A stretch of DNA of 14,960 nt from the NCBI GenBank assembly GCA_000372225.1, contig AQTY01000034.1:1-14960 (forward strand), given 5' to 3'. Source of the DNA: Candidatus Nitromaritima sp. SCGC AAA288-L16. GTDB lineage: Bacteria > Nitrospinota > Nitrospinia > Nitrospinales > VA-1. The translations under genes and the position numbers were made by a program. The notes under the pieces are model-generated. The model was given only the letters and a program-made list of their open reading frames with translations. It was not told the origin of the DNA and did not search any database. This document shows, in pieces, positions 14,456 through 14,960 of the stretch; position 1 is the first letter of the stretch, and each line of letters starts with the position of its first letter.

Positions 14456-14884
14456 ATGAAACCTGTTTACGAAGATAACGGCGATGGAACGATTACCGAT
14501 ACAACTAATAATCTAACTTGGCTTAAAGAAGACTCCTGGCAAAAAGAAACAAAGTGGTTCAGTTGGGATGAAGCTAATGATTATGCCCTAGACTTAGGTG
14601 GTACTAAATTCGCAGGCCACAACGACTGGAGACTTCCAACCGTTGTAGAGGCTCAAACCCTTTATAATGCAGATAAAGAAAACTACGACAAATATGAAAA
14701 AAGAATATATCTTGATCCGATTTTCCCAAAAGGTCCTCTACCCACTATTTGGATTCATGAAGCAATGCTAGGAAACGAAGGTTATATTCTAGATTTAAGG
14801 AATGGCGAAGTGAGACTTTTATTTAAAAGTAAAACTGGTCGTATGGCTGCTAGGCCTGTCCGCAATAAGGATTTAGTTGAATAG
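14456..14884 (+). CDS. DUF1566 (Lcl C-terminal) domain protein
   Basis: This 142-residue protein of unknown function is almost entirely one DUF1566 domain. It opens with DNGDGTITDTTNNLTWLK (7-24), followed by the hallmark NDWRLPT (56-62) and the closing strand MAARPVRN (130-137). The segment that normally reads WSS or similar is WIHEA here (99-103). Most proteins with this domain are secreted or surface-exposed; this copy has no signal peptide, membrane segment or additional domain, so it looks cytoplasmic. It starts five bases after the squalene synthase stop codon without a Shine-Dalgarno, which implies co-transcription and translational coupling. Whether it has anything to do with isoprenoid metabolism is unknown. 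The following 76 bases to the window edge are A/T-rich and hold nothing I can identify. Confidence 0.88.
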   Translation: MKPVYEDNGDGTITDTTNNLTWLKEDSWQKETKWFSWDEANDYALDLGGTKFAGHNDWRLPTVVEAQTLYNADKENYDKYEKRIYLDPIFPKGPLPTIWIHEAMLGNEGYILDLRNGEVRLLFKSKTGRMAARPVRNKDLVE

Positions 14885-14960
14885 TATACAAAAATTAACT
14901 TAAAATTAAAAAATATTCCCAAAGCATTTTTTTTTCATAATAAGATGGTAGGTATTTTTT

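Overview
The window is AT-rich bacterial DNA carrying twelve protein genes, mostly housekeeping, in short operons on both strands. I see no tRNA, rRNA, CRISPR array or insertion sequence, and no gap between genes exceeds about 240 bases. The gene content (type-B succinate dehydrogenase/fumarate reductase, a single-enzyme squalene synthase, NapG-like polyferredoxin, B12-type radical SAM protein, DUF1566 protein) would fit a marine-type deltaproteobacterial or Nitrospinota-like lineage. That placement is inference only; no rRNA or other phylogenetic marker was analysed. Shine-Dalgarno sites are mixed: clear before the MBL gene, the zinc-ribbon gene, sdhB and ispH, and weak or absent before most others.

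Layout. Bases 1-3108 (minus strand) hold a metallo-beta-lactamase-fold hydrolase that runs off the left edge, preceded by a 602-residue B12-binding-type radical SAM enzyme. Bases 3261-5247 (plus) hold an unrecognised protein, apparently split by one extra T in a T7 run, followed by a cytoplasmic protein with four [4Fe-4S] motifs and a long acidic N-terminal region. aspS (5434-7200, plus) then meets a D-2-hydroxyacid dehydrogenase (7206-8165, minus) tail to tail with 5 bases between them. Next come a small double-CxxC protein (8397-8669) and a complete sdhC-sdhA-sdhB operon (8817-12205), whose leader contains a neat inverted repeat. The right end holds isoprenoid genes: ispH (12316-13194) and a eukaryote-like squalene synthase (13332-14450), the latter closely followed by a DUF1566 protein (14456-14884).

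How the parts work together. SdhCAB links the TCA cycle (oxidative, or reductive as a fumarate reductase) to the quinone pool. IspH makes IPP/DMAPP, and the synthase joins two C15 units to make a C30 precursor for hopanoids, sterols or carotenoids. The polyferredoxin could carry electrons for an unidentified cytoplasmic redox enzyme.

The most striking structural observation concerns assembly rather than biology. The first 40 bases are an exact reverse complement of an internal segment of this window's own aspS (6856-6895). The left terminus is therefore probably a chimeric or repeat-collapsed contig end, and the last residues of the MBL protein should not be trusted. I did not find a convincing new multi-gene system. 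The best candidates for new biology are the unrecognised protein plus polyferredoxin pair, the MBL plus radical SAM pair, and the dyads upstream of sdhC.
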